The notes under the pieces were generated by a model that was given only the letters and a program-made list of their open reading frames with translations, did not search any database and was not told the origin of the DNA. From Rhodospirillales bacterium (GTDB taxonomy: Bacteria > Pseudomonadota > Alphaproteobacteria > Acetobacterales > Acetobacteraceae), in contig JAGWZS010000004.1 of the NCBI GenBank assembly GCA_018971905.1, positions 1 to 22,945 of the forward strand: a stretch of DNA of 22,945 nt. Direction: 5' to 3'. Both the position numbers and the translations under genes were made by a program. This document shows positions 1 through 6,969 of the stretch, piece after piece. Each line of letters begins with the position of its first letter. Positions within the stretch are counted from its first letter, which is position 1.

Positions 1-168
1 CAGCTCTTTCAGGTGGAAAGACAATGTGGCCGGAGGCAAGCCCAATTGCTCCGCCAACTGGCCGGCGGCCAAACCTTCTGGGCCCGCCTGCACCAGCAAA
101 CGAAAAATATCCAGCCGCGCCTCCTGCGCGAGTGCGGCCAGGGCGGCAATAATATTCGACTTGTCCAT
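1..168 (-). CDS. ArsR-family winged-helix regulator, N-terminal part (cut by window edge)
   Basis: The minus strand reads open from an ATG at 168 to the left edge (56 codons, no stop), beginning MDKSNIIAALAALAQEARLD. The visible part carries the start of an ArsR-type DNA-binding domain: a first helix ending in ARLDIFRLL, then a helix-turn-helix with the typical GLAAGQLAEQLGL and ATLSFHLKEL pattern at about residues 32-56. ArsR proteins are dimeric repressors released by metals, metalloids or redox signals. The effector-binding residues cannot be seen because the C-terminal half is missing. A perfect inverted repeat lies just upstream of its start (171-186) and could be its own operator. The peroxiredoxin gene is divergent to it, about 280 bases away. 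Family assignment is firm; the signal sensed is unknown. Confidence 0.85.
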   Translation of the reverse strand, partial: MDKSNIIAALAALAQEARLDIFRLLVQAGPEGLAAGQLAEQLGLPPATLSFHLKEL

Positions 169-170
169 AT

Positions 171-186
171 TTCCATACTTATGGAA
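171..186. promoter_or_regulatory. Inverted repeat TTCCATA-CT-TATGGAA, probable ArsR operator
   Basis: Perfect 7-base arms separated by two bases, placed 2 bases upstream of the ArsR start codon. Autoregulation through a palindrome next to the start is usual in the ArsR family, so this is a likely operator. The inference rests on position and symmetry only. Confidence 0.55.
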
Positions 187-322
187 TAATTTTCCACTGT
201 CAAGCCGGCCGCACCATCCCCATGTCAGGCGCGAAGAGCGGCAGTGCCCCCATCGGCGCTTCGCCGTTATCCTCTCTCACCGCACCGCACAGTGAAGGGG
301 ATGGCGCGGCGCGCACGGTAAG

Positions 323-336
323 TTGTGCTGGATCAA
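323..336. promoter_or_regulatory. Weak FNR/CRP-like half-conserved box upstream of the peroxiredoxin
   Basis: TTGTG-CTGG-ATCAA matches the FNR-type consensus TTGAT-N4-ATCAA fully in one half and at three of five bases in the other. It lies in the 283-base gap between the ArsR start and the peroxiredoxin, about 115 bases before the chosen start. An AT-rich TAAACA at 359-364 is at roughly the distance expected for a -10 element of a class II site. With one poor half-site this could be chance; nothing else recognisable was seen in the gap apart from the ArsR palindrome. Confidence 0.25.
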
Positions 337-451
337 TGACGCCCTAGGCGCTCCAGTTTAAACAAGCCGAAAATAGTAGAAGCTACCCATATACCGTTGG
401 GCCGGGCAGCGGGGTGCGGCCGTGTTTCTTTGTCAACGTGAGGGTGTGACT

Positions 452-1105
452 ATGAGCGAAACTCAGTACCAACATAGTGTGACCATGCCTCGGCTCAATG
501 AGCCGGCACCGGAGTTTGAAACCAAGACCACTCATGGCCCGAGGAAACTCTCGGATTATAAGGGGAGGTGGCTGGTTCTGTTCTCACACCCGGCCGATTT
601 CACCCCGGTTTGCACCACCGAGTTTGTGGCCTTCTCCAAGGCCTATCCGCGCTTCCAGGCGATGAACTGCGAATTGCTCGGCCTCTCGATCGACAGTAAC
701 TTCGCGCATATTGCCTGGGCGCGGAATATCGAGGAGAATTTCAGCGTCAAAGTGCCATTCCCCATCATTGAGGATCTCTCAATGCGGGTTGCGCATGCTT
801 ATGGCATGATCCAGCCTGGGGCGAGCGATACCTCGGCCGTGCGCGCCACATTCTTCATCGACCCCGAAAGCAAATTGCGGGCGATGGTATATTATCCGAT
901 GAGCAATGGACGCAGCATTGAGGAGTTTCTGCGCCTGCTTGAGGCGCTGCAAACCAGCGACACGCACGGCGTGGCCACACCAGAAGCCTGGAAGCCGGGC
1001 GAAAAGGTTATTGTGCCGCCGCCGCAGACACAAGCGGCCGCTGAGGCTCGCCATGATGAGGGCTATGATTACACTGACTGGTATTTCTCCCAGAAAGCCC
1101 TCTGA
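452..1105 (+). CDS. Peroxiredoxin of the AhpC/TSA family, Prx6-like, apparently 1-Cys
   Basis: A 217-residue thiol peroxidase that would reduce H2O2 or organic peroxides in the cytoplasm. The thioredoxin-fold core carries the peroxidatic motif HPADFTPVCTTEF with Cys54 (T-P-V-C). The C-terminal arm ends in YDYTDWYFSQKAL, matching the long-arm Prx6 type. In many bacterial and archaeal relatives this arm carries two Cys, in the pattern C-x-DWYFC. Both positions are Tyr and Ser here, so no C-terminal resolving Cys remains; the only other Cys is Cys73. I chose the ATG at 452 because GTGAGGG lies just upstream. An in-frame GTG at 422 would add ten residues that do not look conserved. The next gene on the same strand is a DUF2202 protein 129 bases away. 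Family certain; physiological reductant unknown. Confidence 0.93.
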   Translation: MSETQYQHSVTMPRLNEPAPEFETKTTHGPRKLSDYKGRWLVLFSHPADFTPVCTTEFVAFSKAYPRFQAMNCELLGLSIDSNFAHIAWARNIEENFSVKVPFPIIEDLSMRVAHAYGMIQPGASDTSAVRATFFIDPESKLRAMVYYPMSNGRSIEEFLRLLEALQTSDTHGVATPEAWKPGEKVIVPPPQTQAAAEARHDEGYDYTDWYFSQKAL

Positions 1106-1234
1106 AATTTCTCATCTCATGGTAGCAATACGACGCCGGTTTCCCGGCGCCGACATTAACCAGCTCCCGTGGCTGTTTCCCCAGAATTCGCCGCATCGGC
1201 CCGCCTTATTTACAATTGATGGAGCCAAAATATC

Positions 1235-1894
1235 ATGCGCCAGCTAAATGCCAACCCTATGCGTGGCCCCCGGCGGGGCAGGTCCGCCGCAAGCTCTGAC
1301 AATGCCGGTTTTGGCGATCACCGGGCTACTCATGTCGCGCAAATACGCGCGATGATCGCGGCGCAGCCGGGTGGCGATTTGACGCAAGGCGAGCGTGACG
1401 GCCTGTTGTTGATGCGAGAGGAGGAGAAAATGGCCCGCGATGTTTATGTGCGTCTGCATGAGCGTTGGGGTTTGCGGCCTTTCGCGAATATCAGCGGCTC
1501 GGAGCAGGCTCATATGGACATGATGCAGGCCCTGCTTGAGCATTTTGCCCTGCCTGACCCAGCGCAAATCTTCGAGGCTGGACAGTTCCATGACGCCGCC
1601 CTGCAAAAACTCCATGATGGTCTGGTGGAACAAAGCCTGAAAAGCCTCGAAGGCGCGGTGCGAGTGGGGCTGCTGATCGAGGAGCTCGATATCGCCGATT
1701 TACAAAAAGCCAAACGCAAAACAAAAAAACCTGAAATCCTGGCGGTTTATGAGGAGTTGGAACGCGGTTCCCGAAATCATCTGCGCGCTTTTTATCGCTG
1801 GAAGGAGCATTTGGGCATCGCCTATCAGGCTTCGCACCTCCCCCAGGCCGAATTGGAACGCATCGCGCTATCTGCACATGAGCCTTGCACGTAA
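1235..1894 (+). CDS. DUF2202 ferritin-like protein
   Basis: A 219-residue protein with the DUF2202 pattern, a predicted four-helix ferritin-like bundle whose biochemical role is not established. Visible signatures are LTQGERDGLLLMREEEKMAR (residues 49-68), GSEQAHMDMM (88-97), the IEELDIADL segment (148-156) and GSRNHLRAF (178-186). The repeated Glu/His positions (Glu62-64, Glu90/His93, Glu149-150, His182) fit a diiron-type site. The first 45 residues are Arg/Ala-rich and low in conservation; no clear signal peptide is seen. TGGAG at 1219-1223 serves the ATG at 1235. The peroxiredoxin upstream suggests a peroxide or iron-stress theme, but that is inference from position. Confidence 0.85.
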   Translation: MRQLNANPMRGPRRGRSAASSDNAGFGDHRATHVAQIRAMIAAQPGGDLTQGERDGLLLMREEEKMARDVYVRLHERWGLRPFANISGSEQAHMDMMQALLEHFALPDPAQIFEAGQFHDAALQKLHDGLVEQSLKSLEGAVRVGLLIEELDIADLQKAKRKTKKPEILAVYEELERGSRNHLRAFYRWKEHLGIAYQASHLPQAELERIALSAHEPCT

Positions 1895-2078
1895 CAGACA
1901 TGAGCGCGTGGCTACGGCAGGGGGTGGTTATCATCACCAGCGCGCCGATGTGACTAAAATCTGCCAACCTTACTGTGTCATAAAGTTCTTGCCAGATTCG
2001 CTTCTTGTCTGTCAGACATTGGGCTTCTCATTCCTGGCGGCGAGGTTTGGGTCTCAAGGTTTTTTCGCGGAACAGCAA

Positions 2079-2468
2079 TCACATTTTCCGCCTATGTCGA
2101 GGCGATGCCTGCTGCACTGGGCCAAGCTGATTGGTCTGCGTCGGATGTGAGACATCGATCAGCCAGTCATAAACCGGCACACCGGCGTAGCGTGCCAGCT
2201 TCACCACATCTTCCCGCGTGAAGCCACGGAATTCAATGGCGTCAAACATCCGCTCCAATATGCGCGCCGCGTCCTTTACCACCTCGGACATGGCAATATC
2301 GCCGCCACTTGGCCTCATAGTGGAGATCGGCGGGGCCCCCAGCGCCACGAGCACGGTGGTGCGCAATCCAGCGGAACGCTGCCGCCATTGCCGCTCGGCG
2401 CCGATGAGCGTGCCGAGTACGAAGGCCGTGAGGAACGCAACAAAGCTGGCGGGCATATGCGCGGCCAT
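2079..2468 (-). pseudogene. Chimeric remnant: MgtC/SapB N-terminus joined to an internal ornithine carbamoyltransferase fragment
   Basis: From an ATG at 2468 (GGAGG seven bases before it) the frame begins like an MgtC/SapB membrane protein: first helix SFVAFLTAFVLGTLIGAERQ, then the family motif AGLRTTVLVALGA. At about 2334 the MgtC similarity stops and an OTC-like stretch runs to about 2136, with FDAIEFRGF and VSHPTQ. It matches residues 78-138 of the intact ArcB in this window at 44 of 61 positions by hand count. The usual Tyr-Asn-Gly-Leu-Thr-Asp of OTC has become YDWLID. A short unrelated tail follows to the stop at 2079. Neither parent function can be intact: MgtC lacks its later helices and OTC lacks the STRTR and HCLP motifs. 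It is the last member of the Nramp operon. 1895-2078 holds nothing recognisable beyond a small palindrome. Confidence 0.75.
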
Positions 2469-2482
2469 CGCCATGCCTCCGT

Positions 2483-2680
2483 TCAATGGTTCAAATTGTG
2501 GTAAAATCCCCATCCCATCACAGCGAGCATCACCATGATGTAAAGGCGCAAGCCCCAGAACACCGCCTGCTGCCACGGGCGCAGCACCACGCGGGTGATC
2601 TCCATCGGCGGCGCCAGCCAGTTCTCCTGCTCCGCGAGAGCTGCGAGAGCGTCTTCACCGTCTTTGTCGTAATAGCTCAT
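2483..2680 (-). CDS. Small membrane protein (65 residues) following the Nramp transporter
   Basis: No family recognised. The N-terminal half is acidic and probably cytoplasmic (MSYYDKDGEDALAALAEQEN). The C-terminal half has one hydrophobic segment, about residues 39-60 (AVFWGLRLYIMVMLAVMGWG), that should cross the membrane once. Its ATG at 2680 is preceded by GAGGT and lies 8 bases after the Nramp stop, and its stop lies 14 bases before the mgtC-remnant start, so it sits inside a tight operon. A small accessory or regulatory subunit of the transporter is plausible from position only. The reading frame is convincing because of the spacing, Shine-Dalgarno and hydrophobic pattern. Confidence 0.7.
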   Translation of the reverse strand: MSYYDKDGEDALAALAEQENWLAPPMEITRVVLRPWQQAVFWGLRLYIMVMLAVMGWGFYHNLNH

Positions 2681-2688
2681 GGTTTACC

Positions 2689-4104
2689 TCACAGCGCGTT
2701 GGGGAAGAGGGTCACAAGCCCGTACAACCCGTTACAGACGATTAGCAGCACCATCACGCCAATGGAGAGCGCGTTGCGCAGCGGTGAGTTCACATGCTCG
2801 CCGAGCAGCTCGCGGTCGTTCAGCAGCATCAGCAGGAACAGCATGGCCGCCGGCATGAACACGGTGGCGATGACCTGGACGGTGAGATTGAGGAACCCCA
2901 CCGGCACGTTGGGCAGCATGAGGACGCCAGCGGCAATGGCCGTGCCGAGGATCGCCGGGGCGTAGAAAGGCAGGGCCTGCGCCGGTTTCAGGTTGAGCGA
3001 GCGTGGCAGATCGAACGCCTCGCCGATGGCCCATGCGGTGCTGGCGGTGATGACGATGGCGGCGATCAACCCCGCCTCGATCAGCCCCAGCGCGAAGATG
3101 ATCATCGCGGCCCGGCTCACATGGCTGCCAATGGCGGCCAGCACATCGCCATCCCCCAGCGCGCTGGCATTGGGCAGCCCGTGCAGATATTGCGCGGCCA
3201 GAGCGATGATGGCGGCGGCCACCAGCACCATGCCGATCACGCCGAGCATCAGGTCACGGCGGCTGGCAGCGATGTCCTGCGGCAAAAGTCCTTTATCCAC
3301 GACACAGGATTGCTGGAAGAAGAGCTGCCAGGGCGCGATGGTGGTGCCGATATTGGCCGAGACGAGGATGAGGAAAGATGCCGAGAGTAGCCCGCCCGGC
3401 ACGACCCAGCCGCTGCCCGCGAAGGTGCGGCCGATCGCACTCCAATCCGGGTGTGCGCACAGGGCCAGAGGGATGAAGACCAGGTTGAGCGCGGCCACGA
3501 TGAGCGAGATGCGCTCCCAGCTATGGTATTTCAGGAACAGCAGAATGCCGGTGATGAAGGCGAAGGCCAGCGGGATGGTGATGAGATAGGATACCCCAAA
3601 CACGGCGCTGGCCACGCGGATGCCGATGAACTCAGTCATCAGCGTCAGCACGTTGGCGGCCACGAGGTCGATGAGCGAGAACGCCCCCCAGAAAGCGCCG
3701 TAGCGCTTCCAGATCATCTCGGCATGGCCACGCCGGGTGACGGCACCGAGACGGATGGTCATCTCCTGCACCAGATAGGCGATGAAGCCGAGCGGGAACA
3801 GCAGCGGGATGAACAAGGAAAACCCGTAGCTGGCGCCGGTCTGCGCGTAGGTAACGACACCGCCGGCGTCGTTATCCCCCAGCATCACGAGCAGGCCAGG
3901 ACCAACCAGAGCCAAGCCCAGCGCCAGCCGGTTGGTGAGGGTGCGCGGCGCGGCGCGCAGCCGGGAAATACGGAGCCGGTCGCGCAGCCGCGCCTCCAGC
4001 CCCTCAGGCATGGAAAGCGGCGTGGTGGCGAGCGGGCGAACGCGGTGATGCTTGGCCATATCGGCGATCTCCGGCGTGAGCTGGGAGTGGTCGCTCCAGA
4101 ACAT
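2689..4104 (-). CDS. Nramp-family divalent metal transporter, variant metal-site motifs
   Basis: A 471-residue polytopic membrane protein of the LeuT-fold Nramp family, which imports divalent metals with protons. About 60 cytoplasmic residues precede the first membrane helix. Helix 1 carries GPGLLVMLGDNDAGG (residues 68-82) where manganese/iron Nramps have DPGN. Helix 6 carries ANIGTTIAPWQLFF (250-263) where they have a metal-binding Met. These motifs define a distinct Nramp branch, and loss of the Met suggests a harder metal such as Mg2+; that is inference. The ATG at 4104 shares its first base with the stop of the upstream 59-residue ORF (TGATG), arguing for this start over a GTG at 4107. 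The operon also holds a 65-residue membrane protein and an mgtC remnant, which fits magnesium. Confidence 0.88.
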   Translation of the reverse strand: MFWSDHSQLTPEIADMAKHHRVRPLATTPLSMPEGLEARLRDRLRISRLRAAPRTLTNRLALGLALVGPGLLVMLGDNDAGGVVTYAQTGASYGFSLFIPLLFPLGFIAYLVQEMTIRLGAVTRRGHAEMIWKRYGAFWGAFSLIDLVAANVLTLMTEFIGIRVASAVFGVSYLITIPLAFAFITGILLFLKYHSWERISLIVAALNLVFIPLALCAHPDWSAIGRTFAGSGWVVPGGLLSASFLILVSANIGTTIAPWQLFFQQSCVVDKGLLPQDIAASRRDLMLGVIGMVLVAAAIIALAAQYLHGLPNASALGDGDVLAAIGSHVSRAAMIIFALGLIEAGLIAAIVITASTAWAIGEAFDLPRSLNLKPAQALPFYAPAILGTAIAAGVLMLPNVPVGFLNLTVQVIATVFMPAAMLFLLMLLNDRELLGEHVNSPLRNALSIGVMVLLIVCNGLYGLVTLFPNAL

Positions 4105-4283
4105 CACGCGGCCCTCTGATTGTCTTGGATATCGATCAATTTCCAGACCAGCGCCAGGCGGCCGGTGGCTTGGTCCCGGCGCCAGGCGGCAACCAGGCGC
4201 CGGTGTGGCGCGATGGTGGCGAATACGGCCGTGTTGAGGCCCGTGGCCGGAACCGGCCGTACAGTGTTTTTGCGGAAGATCAT
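4104..4283 (-). CDS. Small conserved-looking ORF (59 residues) translationally coupled to Nramp
   Basis: An ATG at 4283 follows a strong Shine-Dalgarno (AAGGAGGG, seven bases upstream) and opens 59 codons starting MIFRKNTVRPVPATGLN. The stop TGA overlaps the Nramp ATG as TGATG. The protein is basic, has no membrane helix and no Cys. It contains the alternating pattern HRRLVAAWRRDQATGRLALV followed by WKLIDIQD, which resembles short beta strands. No family was recognised. The Shine-Dalgarno is buried in a perfect hairpin (4288-4329), so this ORF would be the direct target of leader control and the transporter would follow by coupling. The coding call rests on SD quality, overlap and sensible codon use. 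Confidence 0.65.
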   Translation of the reverse strand: MIFRKNTVRPVPATGLNTAVFATIAPHRRLVAAWRRDQATGRLALVWKLIDIQDNQRAA

Positions 4284-4287
4284 CTCG

Positions 4288-4329
4288 ATCCCTCCTTCAG
4301 GTTTGGCGTTGCGGCAAACCGGGAGGGAT
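4288..4329 (-). promoter_or_regulatory. Shine-Dalgarno-sequestering hairpin in the Nramp operon leader
   Basis: In the minus-strand RNA, AUCCCUCC (4329-4322) pairs perfectly with GGAGGGAU (4295-4288), which is the ribosome-binding site of the 59-residue ORF. A second stem, GGUUUG/CAAACC (4320-4315 with 4305-4300), sits inside the loop. This is the form of an OFF-state translation switch, as in riboswitches and RNA thermometers. Confidence 0.65.
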
Positions 4330-4528
4330 GTCTTGGGGTCAGCCCCGGCGGGCTGAACCTTCAGGATATCCTGTCCCGGCGTGGAAACAGACCTGGGCGA
4401 ACGGGGCAGCGCGGTTCACTCGCCGACTGTCGCTCTCCGAGGTCTGGCTCGTAGATCGCGGGTTCATGTGGTCCTGCTCAAAAAGGTTGCGGATTACCTA
4501 AACCGGCTGGCACCGGTGGGCATTTGGC
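4330..4528 (-). ncRNA. Structured 5' leader of the Nramp operon, possible sensor domain
   Basis: About 200 bases between a possible promoter and the SD hairpin show several self-complementary elements in the minus-strand RNA. CAGACCU (about 4447-4441) can pair with AGGUCUG (about 4397-4391). An inner GGCGA/UCGCC stem lies between them. CAGGAUAUCCUG at 4362-4373 is a perfect palindrome. CAGCCC-GCC-GGGCUG near 4339-4354 makes a short hairpin. No long ORF occupies it. I do not recognise yybP-ykoY, M-box or NiCo consensus features. It could be a metal-responsive riboswitch of unknown class or simply a structured leader. Confidence 0.45.
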
Positions 4529-4556
4529 CGCTATACGAGCCTGGACAAATCGTCAA
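4528..4556 (-). promoter_or_regulatory. Possible promoter of the Nramp operon
   Basis: On the minus strand TTGACG (4556-4551) is followed by TATAGC (4535-4530) at a 15-base spacing, or by TAGCGG at 17. It lies just downstream of the ATPase stop, giving a leader of about 240 bases. Match and spacing are imperfect. Confidence 0.35.
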
Positions 4557-4575
4557 GCCCGCAACGCGGATCGTC

Positions 4576-6918
4576 TCACCCGGCGCGGCTGAAGACCCGC
4601 CGCTCAACCCGCGCGACAAGATGTCTCAGAAGGTCGAGCAGCAGCATGAACACAGCCGCGCTGATCATGATTGCCCCCAGAATCTTCCACCCAAGCGGTG
4701 CCATCAAGATGCCCATCCCCGCAACCAGCAGGCTGAACCCAACCATGGCGAGCGTGGCGGCGCCCAGCCAAAGGCTGGGCGCCGAGGACCAGAACCAGCG
4801 CTCCTCGCGGATGACATAGACGCTGGCCTGGATTGCCAGCATAAGGGTGAGGAAAGAGAGCGAGCGGATTTGCGGCAGCGGCAGATGCCAGATCACGCGC
4901 CCGGCCAGCAGCATCAATGCCGCATAGCCGAGCGTGGCCAAACCATAAACCCCGCCTTCGGTGATGATCCGGCCGATGCGCCAGCGCCGGGGATGAGAAG
5001 AGGGCAAGGCGCGATCCGTTGTAATCGCCATGGTCAGGAAATCATTGACGATCAGCAGCAGAACCATCAACAGCGGCGTTAGAACCGCATGTCCGGTCAT
5101 TACCAATCCGAGTGCCAGATAAAGAACGAAGGCGATTTTACGGACCACCATCGACAGCGTGTAAGTGCGGATGCGCTGAAACGCCGCCCTGCCTTCACGG
5201 ATGGCATCCAGTATGCCCGCCAGCCCGGGTGAGGTGAGCACCAGCCCCGCCGCCGCCTTGGCGACATCGGTAGCCGTTGAAACGGCAATGCCCATCTGCG
5301 CCTGGCGCAGCGCCGGGGCGTCGTTGGTACCGTCGCCGCACATGCCGACGACATGGCCGCCGTGCTGGAACAGCTTAACCAGGCGGAATTTCTGCTCCGG
5401 GAACACCCCGGCGAACACGCCGTAATCACCTGGAGCGGCCAGTGTTTCAAGCGTTGCCGAATCGCAAACATCGCCCGTGATGCCAACGGATTTGGCGATT
5501 ACCCTGGCTGTTTCCGGCGCATCCCCCGTGACCATGACCACACGGACACCAAGATCTTGTAGGGCGGTGATGAGACCCGCCGCGTCCTCGCGCGGTGGAT
5601 CGGCAAGGCCCAGTAATCCGAGCAGGACAGTGGTGGCGCCAACGGTCCGGGTGACGGCAAGCACCCGGCAGCCGGCCTCGGCCAGACGCTGCCGCGCCGC
5701 TTCCTGCCCGGCGGAAAGCGGCACTTGCAGCAACGCGCTAAGCGCCCCTTTACGAAGCAGGCTGCCATCCCCCAGCTGCGCTTGCGCGTATTTGCACGCT
5801 GGATCGAAAGGCGTGAAGTTCGTGGCTTCAGGCACCGCCACGCCGCGTGACCGCGCCGCATCGATAATCACCTGATCAACCGGATCAGCCCCCTCCGACG
5901 AAGCGGCGGCGGCGGCGGCCAGCACGGCATTTTCAGCCATGCCGTCAAAGCCGATGATTGTTTGAATCGACAGCGCATTCTGCGTTAATGTTCCGGTTTT
6001 GTCCGAGCATAGCAGGCTCATCGTCGCCGCCTCGTTGATCGCGGCGAGCCTTGTGGGCAGCACGGCGCCACGCACCAGCCGCCGGGCCGAAAGCGCCGCG
6101 GCCAGGGTAAAGGTGGAAGGCAGGGCAACGGGGATGGAAGCAAGCAGCGCCGTCAACAGCAAGGGCACGGTTTCATCAAAGCTCCGGCCGATCGCATGGG
6201 CATAGGCGAGCATCGCCAGCACCACGGCACCGTTGACCACGGCCAGATCCCGCACCACCGCCAGAACCGCGCGCTGCTCGCCGCTGACACCGTGAGCATC
6301 CTGCACCAGGGAAGCTGTTTTGCCAAAATAGGTTCGCGCGCCGGTGGCCACCACGATGCCGGTGGCCTCCCCCTGGCGGATCATCGCGCCGGCATAGGCC
6401 AGATCGCCCGGTTTGCGCTCAACCGGCAGGGATTCACCCGTCAGCATCGATTGGTCCGCCAGCACATTGCCTGCGGCGATTTTAATATCGGCGGGCACCA
6501 CCGCGCCCAGCGCCAGCTTTACCAGATCGCCGGGCACCAGTTGGGATGCATCGAGACGCACCCAGCGGCCATCGCGCCGGACCGAGGCCATCACCGCCAG
6601 TGTCTGCCTGAGCGCCTTGACCGCTGCCTTGGCGCGGGCTTCCTGGGTCAGCCCCAGAATGGCGTTGAAAATCAGCAATACGAAAATAATGCCAGCTTGC
6701 AGCCCGTGGCCGAGAAACACTTCCAGCAGGATCGTGGCTTCCAGCATCCAGGGCAAGGGCGCCCATAATTTGGCCGCCAGCGCAAGCAGCCAGCTTTCGG
6801 ATTTATCCGTAACCTCGTTCGCACCGAACCGCCTCAACCGGACTGCGGCTTCGGCGGCCGATAAACCCCGTTCGATGTCCGCGCTCATGCCGGCATCCGT
6901 TCTTGCTTTCATGCGCAT
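4576..6918 (-). CDS. P3A-type plasma-membrane proton-exporting ATPase
   Basis: About 780 residues from the ATG at 6918. The pump forms an aspartyl phosphate and exports H+ across the inner membrane. All core motifs are present in order: actuator TGES (160-163), IPVALP in helix 4 (262-267), CSDKTGTLTQN with phosphorylated Asp306, the nucleotide-domain KGAL (390-393), MVTGDAPET (462-470) and GDGTNDAPAL (528-537). Helix 6 carries LIVNDFLTMAITTDRA, whose Asp626 aligns with the proton-binding Asp of plant/fungal pumps. IPVALP plus this Asp separates it from Mg- and Ca-pumps. The start is uncertain: a TTG at 6954 and an ATG at 6888 are in frame, none with a strong SD. It follows arcC by 15 to 80 bases without a visible terminator, so it is probably the last gene of the arc operon. 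Confidence 0.9.
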   Translation of the reverse strand: MRMKARTDAGMSADIERGLSAAEAAVRLRRFGANEVTDKSESWLLALAAKLWAPLPWMLEATILLEVFLGHGLQAGIIFVLLIFNAILGLTQEARAKAAVKALRQTLAVMASVRRDGRWVRLDASQLVPGDLVKLALGAVVPADIKIAAGNVLADQSMLTGESLPVERKPGDLAYAGAMIRQGEATGIVVATGARTYFGKTASLVQDAHGVSGEQRAVLAVVRDLAVVNGAVVLAMLAYAHAIGRSFDETVPLLLTALLASIPVALPSTFTLAAALSARRLVRGAVLPTRLAAINEAATMSLLCSDKTGTLTQNALSIQTIIGFDGMAENAVLAAAAAASSEGADPVDQVIIDAARSRGVAVPEATNFTPFDPACKYAQAQLGDGSLLRKGALSALLQVPLSAGQEAARQRLAEAGCRVLAVTRTVGATTVLLGLLGLADPPREDAAGLITALQDLGVRVVMVTGDAPETARVIAKSVGITGDVCDSATLETLAAPGDYGVFAGVFPEQKFRLVKLFQHGGHVVGMCGDGTNDAPALRQAQMGIAVSTATDVAKAAAGLVLTSPGLAGILDAIREGRAAFQRIRTYTLSMVVRKIAFVLYLALGLVMTGHAVLTPLLMVLLLIVNDFLTMAITTDRALPSSHPRRWRIGRIITEGGVYGLATLGYAALMLLAGRVIWHLPLPQIRSLSFLTLMLAIQASVYVIREERWFWSSAPSLWLGAATLAMVGFSLLVAGMGILMAPLGWKILGAIMISAAVFMLLLDLLRHLVARVERRVFSRAG

Positions 6919-6969
6919 GGCCGCAATAGCCGTTATGCGGCAAAACAACAACAAGCCGTTTGAACGAGA

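Noticed and set aside
2006..2018. TGTCTG-T-CAGACA palindrome near the mgtC-arcB remnant
   Set aside because: Too short to call an insertion-sequence end; no partner repeat or transposase fragment was found.
2794..4119. Long plus-strand open frames opposite the Nramp gene
   Set aside because: They lie antisense to a clear membrane-protein gene, lack SD sequences and have His/Gln/Arg-rich low-complexity translations typical of shadows of GC-rich genes.
4330..4556. Known Mn (yybP-ykoY), Mg (M-box) or NiCo riboswitch in the Nramp leader
   Set aside because: The conserved loop sequences I would expect are not visible, so I kept it as an unclassified structured leader.
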